Shown here one piece after another: positions 43,361 to 51,103 of a DNA stretch of 64,000 nucleotides (the stretch's first letter is position 1; every line of letters starts with the position of its first letter). The notes under the pieces are model-generated. The model ran no database searches and was not told where the DNA came from. It saw only the letters and a program-made list of their open reading frames with translations. Made by a program: the position numbers and the translations under genes. The stretch lies in contig CAWEBQ010000003.1 of the NCBI GenBank assembly GCA_963807385.1, forward strand, positions 1 to 64,000, given 5' to 3'. Source of the stretch: JBDTSW01 sp963807385. Lineage in GTDB: Bacteria; Actinomycetota; Thermoleophilia; Solirubrobacterales; 70-9.

Positions 43361-45204
43361 ACCAAGCGAACCTCGAGCGGCGCCACCCACTCCCCCGCCC
43401 CGCCCATCAGCGCCAGGATCCGCGCGACGTAGGCCTGGGTCTCCGGGTAGGCGGGGACGCAGTCGCAGGCCGCCACCGGGGCGGGGCCGGCGTTGTAGGC
43501 GGCGAGGGCGAGCCGGATCTCGCCGAACTGGCCCAGCAGGTCGGACATCAGGTGCGCCTGGGCGTCGATCGCCGGGCGAGGATCGAACGGGTCGCGCAGC
43601 CCGTAGGCCGCGGCTGTGGCGGGCATGAACTGCGCGATGCCGCGGGCGCCCGCCGGGGATACCGCGCCGGGGTTGAACCCAGACTCGGCCTGCAGCTGGG
43701 CAGCGAGGAGATTGGCGGAGACCCCCCAGCGCGCGGCGGCGTCCTGGATCGGGGCCCGGTAGGCAGCTGGGACGAAGCCGGGCACCGGGCGAGGCGCGGC
43801 GCCGTCGCTCCGCTCGCGCGCGGCGCTGGATGCCGCCGAGCACGGCGCTGGGCCGCGATCGAACCCGTAGTGCCAGGCTTCCCAGGAGTACCGCTGCACG
43901 AAGCCGAAGCGGGGAGCGTTCGCGGCGAGCCAGCCGTAGACGCCGGGCGGGCCGAGGTCGAGCTCGGTGCCGCAGCGGTGTAGCGAGGTGCCGGGGCGCG
44001 CGACCCAGCGGGGGTCGGGGTTGGCGGCGAAGAGGCGCGCCTGCTCCGCGTCGGAGCGGTAGGCGGAGCTGATCAGGAGTGCGATGCCGGCCTGCCGTGC
44101 GGCCGCCGACATGCGGTCGAATGCCGCGGCCACGTCCGGGCGCATCGGCTTGCCCTGGCGCATCACGAGTGGACCGGTGTAATCGCCGGTCGCGGCCACG
44201 CTGGGCGGGGCCGACGGTGGCGATGCCTGGGCGATGGCCCAGCGGTCCGGGTCGGCGGTGAGCTCCGCGCGGGCCCGCACCGGCACCGCCTCGGAGGCGT
44301 CGGGGAACTCCACCGAGACCGTACCCGCCGCGTTGCGCCGGGCGGCCTCGGCCGCCGCCTCGCGGGCCCGCGACAGGTACCGCGCCCGGTCCAGGTGAGC
44401 CGGGTTCCGCGACCCGTCCGGCAGCAGCTCCGGCGCGGTGAGGCGTGGCAGGTCGTCGCGCATCGAGCGCGCCGCCGAGAGCGCAACGAGGTCGGCGGTC
44501 CGCTGATCACGCGAGGTCGCGGCCACCGCGCCACCGAGCGCCGCAAGCGCGGATGCGACCAGCAGGGTCACGAAGCAGAGGCCCGCGACGAGCGGCAGCG
44601 CCTGGCCCGTCGTCGGCGCCAGCCGGCGGGCGATCCGCCGGGCCCGCGCCGCGGCGGGTCCGCCGGGCTCCAGCCCCGCCAGGGCGCGGCGGGCGCCCAC
44701 GAGGCCGAGCGGACGGGTGGCAATGCGCAACGGGATGCCCCTCGCGCGCAGCTCGGCGGCGAGCAGGGCGAGCAGGTGCCTGTGCTCGCGAGGATCCGCC
44801 CTAACCAGTGCACCTGCGACCCGGATCTCCGGATCGTCGAGCACCTCGCGCCACGCCGGTCGTGGCAGGTGGACGACTACCGGCCCGTCGGCCAGCGCGA
44901 GGATCTCGGAGAGGCGCTCCTGCCAGCCCTCCCCGATCTCGATGCCGGTCCAGCAGATGCGCCCCCGCGCAGCGGCGGCCACCTGCACGTCGCTCGCCGC
45001 CAGCCGGGCCTCCAGTCCCCTGGCCGAGTTCGACGACAGGAGCGTCGGCCTCCGGCGTGTTCCGGCCTCGCTCTCGATCAAAAGGACGCCCCGCCCATCG
45101 GCGGGCTCCCGCGAGGCGAGCGCCACGGCGACGGCCGCGGCGCAGGCGACGCCATCGCCCGGCGAGCCTGCGTGCGTGGCAATCAGGAGGCCGGCCGGAC
45201 CCAC
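43354..45204 (-). CDS. fusion: ParA-like region, TadG-like segment, VanY peptidase, SLT transglycosylase
   Basis: 616 residues. 1-195: alpha/beta region with a degenerate P-loop-like AGSPGDGVAC and VLLIESEAG, as in ParA/CpaE but lacking the Lys. 199-245: TadE/TadG-like hydrophobic start (TTGQALPLVAG, DQRTADLVALSAARSM). ~340-450: M15B D,D-carboxypeptidase with zinc ligands His409 and Asp416 (SLHRCGTELD) and His445 (WHYGF). ~483-600: lytic transglycosylase with Glu507 (AESGFNP), GIAQFMPATA and AYNAGP. The enzymatic half should cut peptidoglycan outside the cell while the first part stays inside. GTG 45204 overlaps the TadE gene stop by 22 bp. Confidence 0.75.
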   Translation of the reverse strand: MGPAGLLIATHAGSPGDGVACAAAVAVALASREPADGRGVLLIESEAGTRRRPTLLSSNSARGLEARLAASDVQVAAAARGRICWTGIEIGEGWQERLSEILALADGPVVVHLPRPAWREVLDDPEIRVAGALVRADPREHRHLLALLAAELRARGIPLRIATRPLGLVGARRALAGLEPGGPAAARARRIARRLAPTTGQALPLVAGLCFVTLLVASALAALGGAVAATSRDQRTADLVALSAARSMRDDLPRLTAPELLPDGSRNPAHLDRARYLSRAREAAAEAARRNAAGTVSVEFPDASEAVPVRARAELTADPDRWAIAQASPPSAPPSVAATGDYTGPLVMRQGKPMRPDVAAAFDRMSAAARQAGIALLISSAYRSDAEQARLFAANPDPRWVARPGTSLHRCGTELDLGPPGVYGWLAANAPRFGFVQRYSWEAWHYGFDRGPAPCSAASSAARERSDGAAPRPVPGFVPAAYRAPIQDAAARWGVSANLLAAQLQAESGFNPGAVSPAGARGIAQFMPATAAAYGLRDPFDPRPAIDAQAHLMSDLLGQFGEIRLALAAYNAGPAPVAACDCVPAYPETQAYVARILALMGGAGEWVAPLEVRLVA

Positions 45205-45530
45205 GCCGAGTCCTCCACCACCAGCGCCTGCGCAAGCGGAGCGAGCAGCGCAGGAGGTCGCAGCCGCACCGAGACCTCGCCATCGGCCACATCCGTCTCC
45301 ACCCGATCACGCGCCCAGCCGGGGAGCGCGCGGGCGACCGCAGTTGCGGCCGGCTCACCGGCGCCGACGGCCAGGGCGCCGGCCTCGACCGCCCCGTCGG
45401 CCAGCGTCGCGGCGTAGCCGACGGCGAGGAGCTGAAGTGCGATCAGCCCCGAAAGGACCAGGGCCGGAATTCCGGCCAAGACCTCGACGGAGGCCTGACC
45501 GGTGGCAGAGCGAGCCCGGGCCTCACCCAT
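45183..45530 (-). CDS. TadE-like pseudopilin 2
   Basis: 115 residues. TGQASVEVLAGIPALVLSGLIALQLLAVGYAATLADGAVEAGALAVG is the type IVb pilin-like N-terminus of TadE proteins (GQASVE then a ~25-residue helix). The remaining ~70 residues are extracytoplasmic and rich in small residues. ATG 45530 was preferred as it overlaps the upstream tadE-like gene by 8 bp. No Tad ATPase or Flp pilin lies within the window. Confidence 0.8.
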   Translation of the reverse strand: MGEARARSATGQASVEVLAGIPALVLSGLIALQLLAVGYAATLADGAVEAGALAVGAGEPAATAVARALPGWARDRVETDVADGEVSVRLRPPALLAPLAQALVVEDSAWVRPAS

Positions 45531-45861
45531 CGTCGTCGGGGTCGAGCGATGACCGGGCACTGACCGGGATCGCGTCCATGCCCGGGATCAGGGACGGTAC
45601 GAGGAGCGAGACCTCGAACGGCTCGCCCGACGCCCGGAACCCATCGTGCAGCGACCTCGGGACGGCGCTCAGCGCCGCTGCGCGCGCGTTCCCTCCGACG
45701 TGCTGAGCCCGGGCCCCGGCACGAGCGGCGCCCGCGCTCGTCCACAGGCCCCAGCCCACGATCGCCAGCTGAACCGCGAGGGCGACGAGCAGGGCGACCA
45801 CCGGCAGCACCGCGACCAGCTCGACGGAGGCCTGGCCCCGCTGATGCTCGCCGGAGGACAC
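45523..45861 (-). CDS. TadE-like pseudopilin 1
   Basis: 112 residues starting VSSGEHQRGQASVELVAVLPVVALLVALAVQLAIVGWG, the conserved GQASVE processing-like motif followed by one transmembrane helix. The exported part includes ARAQHVGGNARAAALSAVP and ends in an acidic DPDDDG. First of the three-gene Tad-like operon. GTG 45861 is the only start close to the motif. Confidence 0.8.
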   Translation of the reverse strand: MSSGEHQRGQASVELVAVLPVVALLVALAVQLAIVGWGLWTSAGAARAGARAQHVGGNARAAALSAVPRSLHDGFRASGEPFEVSLLVPSLIPGMDAIPVSARSSLDPDDDG

Positions 45862-45927
45862 CAGCCGAGCGTGCCGTTTTCGGCGTCGCCCGTGGCGCGC
45901 GGATCGAGCCGAGAGTGTGTCCGGGAT

Positions 45928-46278
45928 CTAGTAGGTCTGAGACTCGACCCACAGGCGCCAGATGGCGACGCCCGCCGCCGCCAGCAGCCCGATCCACAGC
46001 AGCGTGCCGACGCCGGTGTCGAGCATCTCGTCGGCGCCCGCGACCATCAGGACGATGAGGCCGACCGCGCCTGCGAGGATCCCGCGGTCGCGGTCCGACA
46101 GCGCCATGATCGAGAGTCGTTGCGAGCGGTAGATCTGGTAACCCGCGAGCCCGATCACGACCATGAACGCGAGCGAGATCGCGGTCAGCACCGCCTCCGC
46201 CGCGTTGTCGCCGGCGGGCACCGCGGCGACGACGAACGCGAGGGCCAGGATGATCGCGATGTTCCGGGCGTGCCTCAT
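45928..46278 (-). CDS. small membrane protein, unknown (phosphate operon)
   Basis: 116 residues with four predicted hydrophobic helices (about 7-22, 32-50, 66-82, 88-106) and short charged loops (YRSQRLSIMALSDRDRG). No family is recognised. It overlaps the preceding small membrane gene by ATGA, and that gene follows the phosphate permease by 10 bp, so both are probably expressed with it. Confidence 0.7.
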   Translation of the reverse strand: MRHARNIAIILALAFVVAAVPAGDNAAEAVLTAISLAFMVVIGLAGYQIYRSQRLSIMALSDRDRGILAGAVGLIVLMVAGADEMLDTGVGTLLWIGLLAAAGVAIWRLWVESQTY

Positions 46279-46514
46279 TTCGTGGTCATCACGATTATCC
46301 CGACCACGATGGTCGCGACGAAGGCGAGGCCGGCGATCGCCGCGAGGGTGCCGTGGAGGATGGCGGCCGAGCTTCGACCCTCCCGGCCGAGCTCGCCGAA
46401 CCGCGCCGCGCCGTAGATCGCCACGGAGAAGATGAGCGTGATCCCCACGCCGGAGACGAAGGCCGCCGCGACGGTCTTGGCGAGCGCCCCGGTGTCGATG
46501 AAGGCCGTCAGCAT
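46275..46514 (-). CDS. small membrane protein, unknown (phosphate operon)
   Basis: 79 residues with two hydrophobic helices (about 12-36 and 52-76) joined by a charged loop (ARFGELGREGRSSA). It starts 10 bp after the end of the phosphate permease and overlaps the next small membrane gene by 4 bp. It could be a permease accessory, but no homologue is recognised. Confidence 0.7.
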   Translation of the reverse strand: MLTAFIDTGALAKTVAAAFVSGVGITLIFSVAIYGAARFGELGREGRSSAAILHGTLAAIAGLAFVATIVVGIIVMTTK

Positions 46515-46524
46515 CTGCTAGCCC

Positions 46525-47622
46525 TCATCCCGTCGCGTACATCGGGTTCCGTGCCCGCTTCGTGAGGAAGACCGCCAGCGCAGCGAGCCCGATCGCGCAC
46601 ACGATCAGCGGCCCCAGGGCGCCGGTCCCGAAGATCCGGGTGAAGCCGTAGGTGAGAGCACCGATCCCGGCGGCGGCGGGGAACGTCAGCAACCAGGCGG
46701 TCACGATGTTGCCGGCCACGCCCCAGCGCACCGCCGAGACGCGCTTGCCGGCGCCGGCGCCCATCACGGCGCCGGAGATCACCTGCGTGGTCGACAGGGG
46801 AAACCCGTAGTGCGAGGAGGCCAGGATCACGGCGGCGCCGGCGCCCTGGGCCGAAAACCCCTGCGCCGCGTCCATCTTGATGATCCGCGTTCCCATCGTC
46901 TTGATGATCCTCCACCCGCCCGAGTAGGTGCCCAGGGCGATGGCCGCGGCGGCCGAGATCACCACCCAGGTCGGCGGGTCGGAGCCCTCGGCAAGGTTGC
47001 CGTTCGCGATCAGGGCGAGCGCGATCACGCCCATCGTCTTCTGCGCATCGTTCGTGCCGTGGGCCAGGGCCAGCATCCCGCCCGAGACGATCTGGCCGAG
47101 CCGGAACCCGCGCGTCACCGGGCCGGGGCGCTGGCGGCCCAGCACCCGGTAGCAGATGACGATCGCTATCCCGCCGACGATGAACGCGACCACTGGGGCG
47201 ACGACGGCGGGGACGAGCACCTTGCCCAGGATGCCCTCCCCCATCACCGCATCGAAGCCCACGGCCGCAACCACCGAGCCGACCACACCCCCGATCAGCG
47301 CGTGCGACGAGCTCGACGGCAGGCCGAAGTACCAGGTGACCAGGTTCCAGGCGATCGCCCCGACGAGCCCGGCGAAGATCACGAGTGGCGTAATCGCGCC
47401 GCCGTCGACGACGTCGCTGGCGATCGTCGCCGCGACCTCGAGCGAGATGAACGCTCCGACGAAGTTCAGGATCGCCGCGTACGTGACGGCCACCCGGGGC
47501 GCCATCGCCCGCGTGGAGATCGACGTTGCCACGACGTTGGCGGTGTCGTGGAAGCCGTTCGTGAAGTCGAACGCCAAGGCGGTCGCAACGACGATGTAGA
47601 GGATCAGATCCTGCTCGGCCAT
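46525..47622 (-). CDS. pit: Pit-family inorganic phosphate transporter
   Basis: 365 residues, about 10 helices. The duplicated PHO-4 signature is clear: AFDFTNGFHDTANVVATSISTRAM near residue 20 and ALAHGTNDAQKTMGVIAL in the second half. It imports phosphate-metal complexes driven by the proton gradient. It lies 18 bp after the DUF47 gene, the usual partner of Pit proteins, and ahead of two small membrane proteins in the same operon. Confidence 0.92.
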   Translation of the reverse strand: MAEQDLILYIVVATALAFDFTNGFHDTANVVATSISTRAMAPRVAVTYAAILNFVGAFISLEVAATIASDVVDGGAITPLVIFAGLVGAIAWNLVTWYFGLPSSSSHALIGGVVGSVVAAVGFDAVMGEGILGKVLVPAVVAPVVAFIVGGIAIVICYRVLGRQRPGPVTRGFRLGQIVSGGMLALAHGTNDAQKTMGVIALALIANGNLAEGSDPPTWVVISAAAAIALGTYSGGWRIIKTMGTRIIKMDAAQGFSAQGAGAAVILASSHYGFPLSTTQVISGAVMGAGAGKRVSAVRWGVAGNIVTAWLLTFPAAAGIGALTYGFTRIFGTGALGPLIVCAIGLAALAVFLTKRARNPMYATG

Positions 47623-47640
47623 GATGCCCGAGACGCGGTG

Positions 47641-48261
47641 TTACGCGTTCTTGATGACGATGCCCTCGATGATGTGCGCCGCGGTCTCGCAGGCGTCCAC
47701 GGCGCGCTCCAGCACCGTGAAGATGTCCTTCCAGCGGATCACGACCATCGGATCGATGCCGTTGGCGAACAGCGACGCGACGGCGTCCCGGTACAGCCGG
47801 TCGCCGTCGTTCTCGAGGCGGTGAATCTCGATCCAGTACGGCTCCAGGTCCTTGAAGCCGCGCAGGTGCTCGAGCGCCGCGGCCAGCTGCTCACACGCCT
47901 TGACGAGCACGTCGGCCATGGCGAGCGACTGCTCCATCGGCGCCTCGATCTTGTAGAGGCCGAGGAAGTCGGCGGTCTCGTCGATGTAGTCGACGATGTC
48001 GTCGAGCTGGGTCGCGAGGTTGTAGATGTCCTCGCCGTCAATCGGAGTGACGAACGTCGCCTGCACGCGCTGGACGATGTCGTGCGTGATCTTGTCGCCC
48101 TCCTGCTCGGCGAGCAGGATCTCCCGCTGGAGGCCCTTCTCGTCGGGCCACTGCTCGAGCATCTCCTTGAGCAGCTTCGCCGACCGAAGCGTGTTCTGCC
48201 CGGCCTTGTTGAAGAGGTCGAAGAAGACCTTGTCCTTGGGAACGAGGGACGGCAACGCCAC
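47641..48261 (-). CDS. DUF47/PhoU-like phosphate transport regulator
   Basis: 206 residues, mostly helical. FFDLFNKAGQNTLRSAKLLKEML, EILLAEQEGDKITHDIVQRV and DIVDYIDETADFLGLYKI are the PhoU-like repeats, with acidic E-x3-D-x2-H metal sites. It usually modulates the Pit permease encoded next to it. GTG 48261 follows TAGCGT by 6 nt, so the operon is probably leaderless. That box overlaps the stop of wecB upstream. Confidence 0.9.
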   Translation of the reverse strand: MALPSLVPKDKVFFDLFNKAGQNTLRSAKLLKEMLEQWPDEKGLQREILLAEQEGDKITHDIVQRVQATFVTPIDGEDIYNLATQLDDIVDYIDETADFLGLYKIEAPMEQSLAMADVLVKACEQLAAALEHLRGFKDLEPYWIEIHRLENDGDRLYRDAVASLFANGIDPMVVIRWKDIFTVLERAVDACETAAHIIEGIVIKNA

Positions 48262-48267
48262 GAGCCC

Positions 48268-48273
48268 ACGCTA
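48268..48273 (-). promoter_or_regulatory. -10 box (TAGCGT), pit operon promoter
   Basis: TAGCGT ends 6 nt before GTG 48261; its first bases are the wecB stop codon. Confidence 0.5.
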
Positions 48274-49332
48274 CCAATCGGCGATGACATCGGCGATCCG
48301 CGATGCCGCGCGCCCATCCCATTTATCCGGCGGCTGCGGCGGATTTCTAGGCCTCTCGGCCAGAAGGGCCGGGATCTCGCGGATGCGGTTCGGGTCCAGG
48401 CCGAGGAGTGTGTTGGTACCGGCCCGCACGGTCACCGGCCGCTCCGTGTTGTCGCGGAGGGTGAAGCAGGGGACGCCGAGGAAGGTGGTCTCCTCCTGGA
48501 TGCCGCCGGAGTCGGTGAGGACGGCACCGGCGCTCGCCTCCAGCGACAGGAAGTCGAGGTAACCCACGGGGTCGACGAGGCCGACGCCTGGCAGCACGTT
48601 GGCGCCGATCATCTTGCGCGTGCGCGGGTGCACCGGAAAGACGACGGGGATCTCGGCGGCGACCTCCGCCAGCGCCGCAATCGCGTCGCCCAGCAGGGGC
48701 GTGTCCACCAGCGCCGGACGATGCAGGGTGACCAGCAGGTATGAGCCTCGCTCCACGCCCAGCGCCGTCGCGGCGTCGCGGGCCTCAAAGCGGTTCCGCA
48801 GGGCCACGAGCGTGTCGATCATCGTGTTGCCCACGAAGTGCATGCGCTCGTCCGCGACGCCCTCGCCGCGGAGGTTCTCGACCGCCTCCTCCGAGTGGAG
48901 GAAGAGGAGCTCGCAGGCGTGGTCGGCCACCACGCGGTTGATCTCCTCGGGCATGGCGCGGTCGAAGCTGCGAAGCCCAGACTCGACGTGTCCGACCGGG
49001 ATGCCCAGTCGCTGCGCGCACAGCGCCGCGGCCAGGGTCGAGTTGACGTCACCCGGGACGAGCACCAGCTCCGGGTGCTCGGTCCCGAGCACGGGCTCGA
49101 GGCGCTCCAGCACTCGCGCCGTCTGCTCCGCGTGCGAGCCGGAGCCGACTCCCAGCATGTAGTCCGGCTCGGGGACGCCGAGCTCATCGAAGAAGATGTC
49201 CGACATCGCGCGGTCGTAGTGCTGCCCTGTGTGGACCACGACGTTGTCGTGGCCGGCCTCGCGGGTCGCGGCGATGACCGGCGCCATCTTGACGAAGTTA
49301 GGACGGGTGCCGAGGACGTGGACGATGCGCAT
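48271..49332 (-). CDS. wecB: UDP-GlcNAc 2-epimerase
   Basis: 353 residues, GT-B-like fold. VLGTRPNFVKMAPVI (N-terminal loop), VHTGQHYDRAMSDIFFDELG, GHVESGLRS, FPVHPRTRKM and LTDSGGIQEET are the conserved blocks of the non-hydrolysing enzyme, which makes UDP-ManNAc. This sugar likely feeds the polysaccharide locus or wall teichoic-like polymers. ATG 49332 overlaps the stop of a 50-codon ORF as TGATG. The longer upstream frame is not homologous. Confidence 0.9.
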   Translation of the reverse strand: MRIVHVLGTRPNFVKMAPVIAATREAGHDNVVVHTGQHYDRAMSDIFFDELGVPEPDYMLGVGSGSHAEQTARVLERLEPVLGTEHPELVLVPGDVNSTLAAALCAQRLGIPVGHVESGLRSFDRAMPEEINRVVADHACELLFLHSEEAVENLRGEGVADERMHFVGNTMIDTLVALRNRFEARDAATALGVERGSYLLVTLHRPALVDTPLLGDAIAALAEVAAEIPVVFPVHPRTRKMIGANVLPGVGLVDPVGYLDFLSLEASAGAVLTDSGGIQEETTFLGVPCFTLRDNTERPVTVRAGTNTLLGLDPNRIREIPALLAERPRNPPQPPDKWDGRAASRIADVIADW

Positions 49333-49484
49333 CAGCGGACGGGCACGCGCCGCCCGAGAAACTCGAACCGGTCGGTGACGACGCGGTACCCGGCCAGTCG
49401 GTATAGCCACCCCGCGCACGACTCGCCGTGCGAGGCGAAGCGGATGTCCTCACGGGCGGCTACGGCGTCAGGAGCGGAGGTCAT
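49332..49484 (-). pseudogene. 50-residue ORF, possible alpha/beta-hydrolase remnant
   Basis: Starts at ATG 49484, inside the end of the pterin dehydratase gene, and stops within the wecB start (TGATG). The N-terminal part REDIRFASHGESCAGWLYR resembles the first strand of dienelactone-hydrolase-like alpha/beta hydrolases; the remainder ends FEFLGRRVPVR, a plausible C-terminal fragment. The nucleophile region is absent. It may be an internal deletion product, or just a leader ORF coupling wecB translation. Confidence 0.4.
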
Positions 49485-49761
49485 CGATCCGACGGGCGAG
49501 GTCGAAGTCAGCCCCGGTCAGCCCGCCCGCCGCGTGATTGGTGATCGACACCTTCACCGTGTCCCACGAGATCTCGAGATCGGGGTGATGTCCCATCTCC
49601 TCGGCGGGCTCGACGACCGCGTCGACGAACCTGACCGACCCGACGAAGTCCTCGTTCTTGAACTCCTTCGTGATCGTTCCACCATCACGCGACCAACCGT
49701 CGAGCGCTCCCAGCCGCTCCTCGATCGCCTGGTCGCTCAGCAGGTCGGTCACGTGGTCCAC
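49468..49761 (-). CDS. 4a-hydroxytetrahydrobiopterin dehydratase (PCD/DCoH)
   Basis: 97 residues. LGALDGWSRDGGTITKEFKNEDFVGSVRFVDAVVEPAEEMGHHPDLEISWDTVKVSITNHAAGGLT covers the whole PCD fold; the catalytic His pair is in EMGHHPDLE and the third in NHAAGGLT. It recycles the pterin cofactor of aromatic hydroxylases. GTG 49761 directly follows the VOC stop; a GTG at 49752 is an alternative. No hydroxylase is nearby. Confidence 0.88.
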   Translation of the reverse strand: MDHVTDLLSDQAIEERLGALDGWSRDGGTITKEFKNEDFVGSVRFVDAVVEPAEEMGHHPDLEISWDTVKVSITNHAAGGLTGADFDLARRIDDLRS

Positions 49762-50139
49762 CTACCCCGCTGGCAGGTGGCAAACCGCCTCGACGTTGTT
49801 GCCGTCGGGGTCGCGGACGAACGCGCCGTAGTAGTTCGGGTGGTAGATCTCGCGCGGGCCGGGGGCGCCGTTGTCCGTGCCGCCCGCCGCGACCGAGGCG
49901 GCGTGGAAGGCGTCGACGAGCTCGCGCGAGTCCGCCGCGAAGGCGACGTGTACCGCCGTGTTGGAGTCCGCGCGCGTCGAGATCCAGAAGAACGGCTTCT
50001 GGTCCTTGGGCGAGCCGAACCCACCGACCTCGGAAGCCGGTTCCATCAGCAGCTCCAGTGCCAGCGGCGCCAGGGCCTGCGCGTAGAAGTCGCGGCTCCG
50101 CTCGTAGTCGGACACGTTGATGCCGATGTGATCGAGCAC
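49762..50139 (-). CDS. VOC family protein
   Basis: 125 residues. LDHIGINVSDYERSRDFYAQAL, VHVAFAADSRELVDAFHAA and YYGAFVRDPDGNNVEAVCH match a lyase- or dioxygenase-like vicinal-oxygen-chelate domain with His/Glu metal ligands. GTG 50139 lies 6 nt after TAGGCT. It is followed without a gap by the pterin dehydratase. The function is not predictable; it is only distantly similar to the VOC protein at 31619. Confidence 0.82.
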   Translation of the reverse strand: MLDHIGINVSDYERSRDFYAQALAPLALELLMEPASEVGGFGSPKDQKPFFWISTRADSNTAVHVAFAADSRELVDAFHAASVAAGGTDNGAPGPREIYHPNYYGAFVRDPDGNNVEAVCHLPAG

Positions 50140-50145
50140 GCCGTG

Positions 50146-50155
50146 AGCCTATTCT
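50146..50155. promoter_or_regulatory. bidirectional promoter with interlocked -10 boxes
   Basis: TAGGCT (minus, 6 nt from GTG 50139) and TATTCT (plus, 6 nt from GTG 50162) share the TA at 50150-50151. The divergent gap is only 22 bp, with no ribosome-binding sites. Confidence 0.6.
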
Positions 50156-50161
50156 CATCCC

Positions 50162-51082
50162 GTGAAGATCGCCAGCCTGGTCCCGTCCGCCACCGAGATC
50201 CTCTTCGCCCTCGGCCTCGGCGACAGCGTCGTCGCGGTGACGCACGAGTGCGACTACCCCGCCGGGGCGACCCGGCTCCCGCGACTCACGGCCAGCGTCA
50301 TCCCCGAGGGCCTCGCACCGGCCGAGATCGACGCGCGTGTACGACAGGTCACAGCCCGGGCCGAGGCGCTCTACACCCTGGACGAGGCCGCGCTGGCGCC
50401 ACTCGAGCCGGACCTGATCGTCACCCAGGCGCTCTGCGCCGTGTGCGCCGTCTCCTACGACGACGTACGCGCGATCGCCCAGCGACTGCCGGGCCGGCCG
50501 GAGGTGATCTCGCTCGACCCCGGAACGCTCGACGAGGTTCTGGGGGACATTGAACGCGTGGCCGCAGCCGCGGGGGAGCCGGAACTGGCGGCGCCGCTCC
50601 ACAACGGACTGACGGCGCGTCTCGACGCGGTCAGGACGGCGGTGGACGGCGCGCGGCGCCCGCGCGTAGCGGCCCTCGAGTGGCTGGACCCGCCGTTCGC
50701 CGGCGGGCACTGGGTGCCGGAGATGATCGAGATCGCGGGCGGCTTTGACCCGGTGGGCGTACCCGGCGCCAAGTCGCGGACCGTCAGCTGGGAGGAGCTC
50801 GCCGCGGCTGGGCCCGATCTCGCCGTCGTGATGCCGTGCGGCCTCTACGCGGAGGAGGCGGCCGAGCAGGCACTGGCCCACCAGGGAGAGCTCGTGCAGC
50901 TCGGCGTCTCGCGTGTCGTCGCGGTCGACGCCGCCTCGTCGTTCTCACGCCCCGGTCCGCGCCTGGTCGACGGGGTCGAACTGCTGGCGCACCTGCTCCA
51001 CCCCGAACGAGTCGCCGCACCGAGAACGCTCGCATGGAAGGAATGCGTCCGTTCGCGCGATGGCCGGGTTATGACCGCATAG
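50162..51082 (+). CDS. BtuF-like cobalamin/metal-binding protein
   Basis: 306 residues. IASLVPSATEILFALGLGDSVVAVTHECDYP and LIVTQALCAVCAVSYDDV are typical of TroA-superfamily cobalamin-binding proteins. WLDPPFAGGHWVPEMIEIAGG is the late block that lines the cleft. There is no signal peptide, so it is probably cytoplasmic, unlike enterobacterial BtuF. The GTG at 50162 is leaderless. No BtuCD transporter is next to it. Confidence 0.85.
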   Translation: MKIASLVPSATEILFALGLGDSVVAVTHECDYPAGATRLPRLTASVIPEGLAPAEIDARVRQVTARAEALYTLDEAALAPLEPDLIVTQALCAVCAVSYDDVRAIAQRLPGRPEVISLDPGTLDEVLGDIERVAAAAGEPELAAPLHNGLTARLDAVRTAVDGARRPRVAALEWLDPPFAGGHWVPEMIEIAGGFDPVGVPGAKSRTVSWEELAAAGPDLAVVMPCGLYAEEAAEQALAHQGELVQLGVSRVVAVDAASSFSRPGPRLVDGVELLAHLLHPERVAAPRTLAWKECVRSRDGRVMTA

Positions 51083-51103
51083 CGGGAAAAACCCGGTAAC
51101 CGC

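Noticed and set aside
46810..48744. Plus-strand frame of 644 codons
   Set aside because: Antisense shadow of pit, DUF47 and wecB; His/Asp/Arg-rich without motifs.
51060..51103. Small hairpin CGGG/CCCG around AAAAA as terminator
   Set aside because: Stem of only four pairs and no T-tract; too weak to call.
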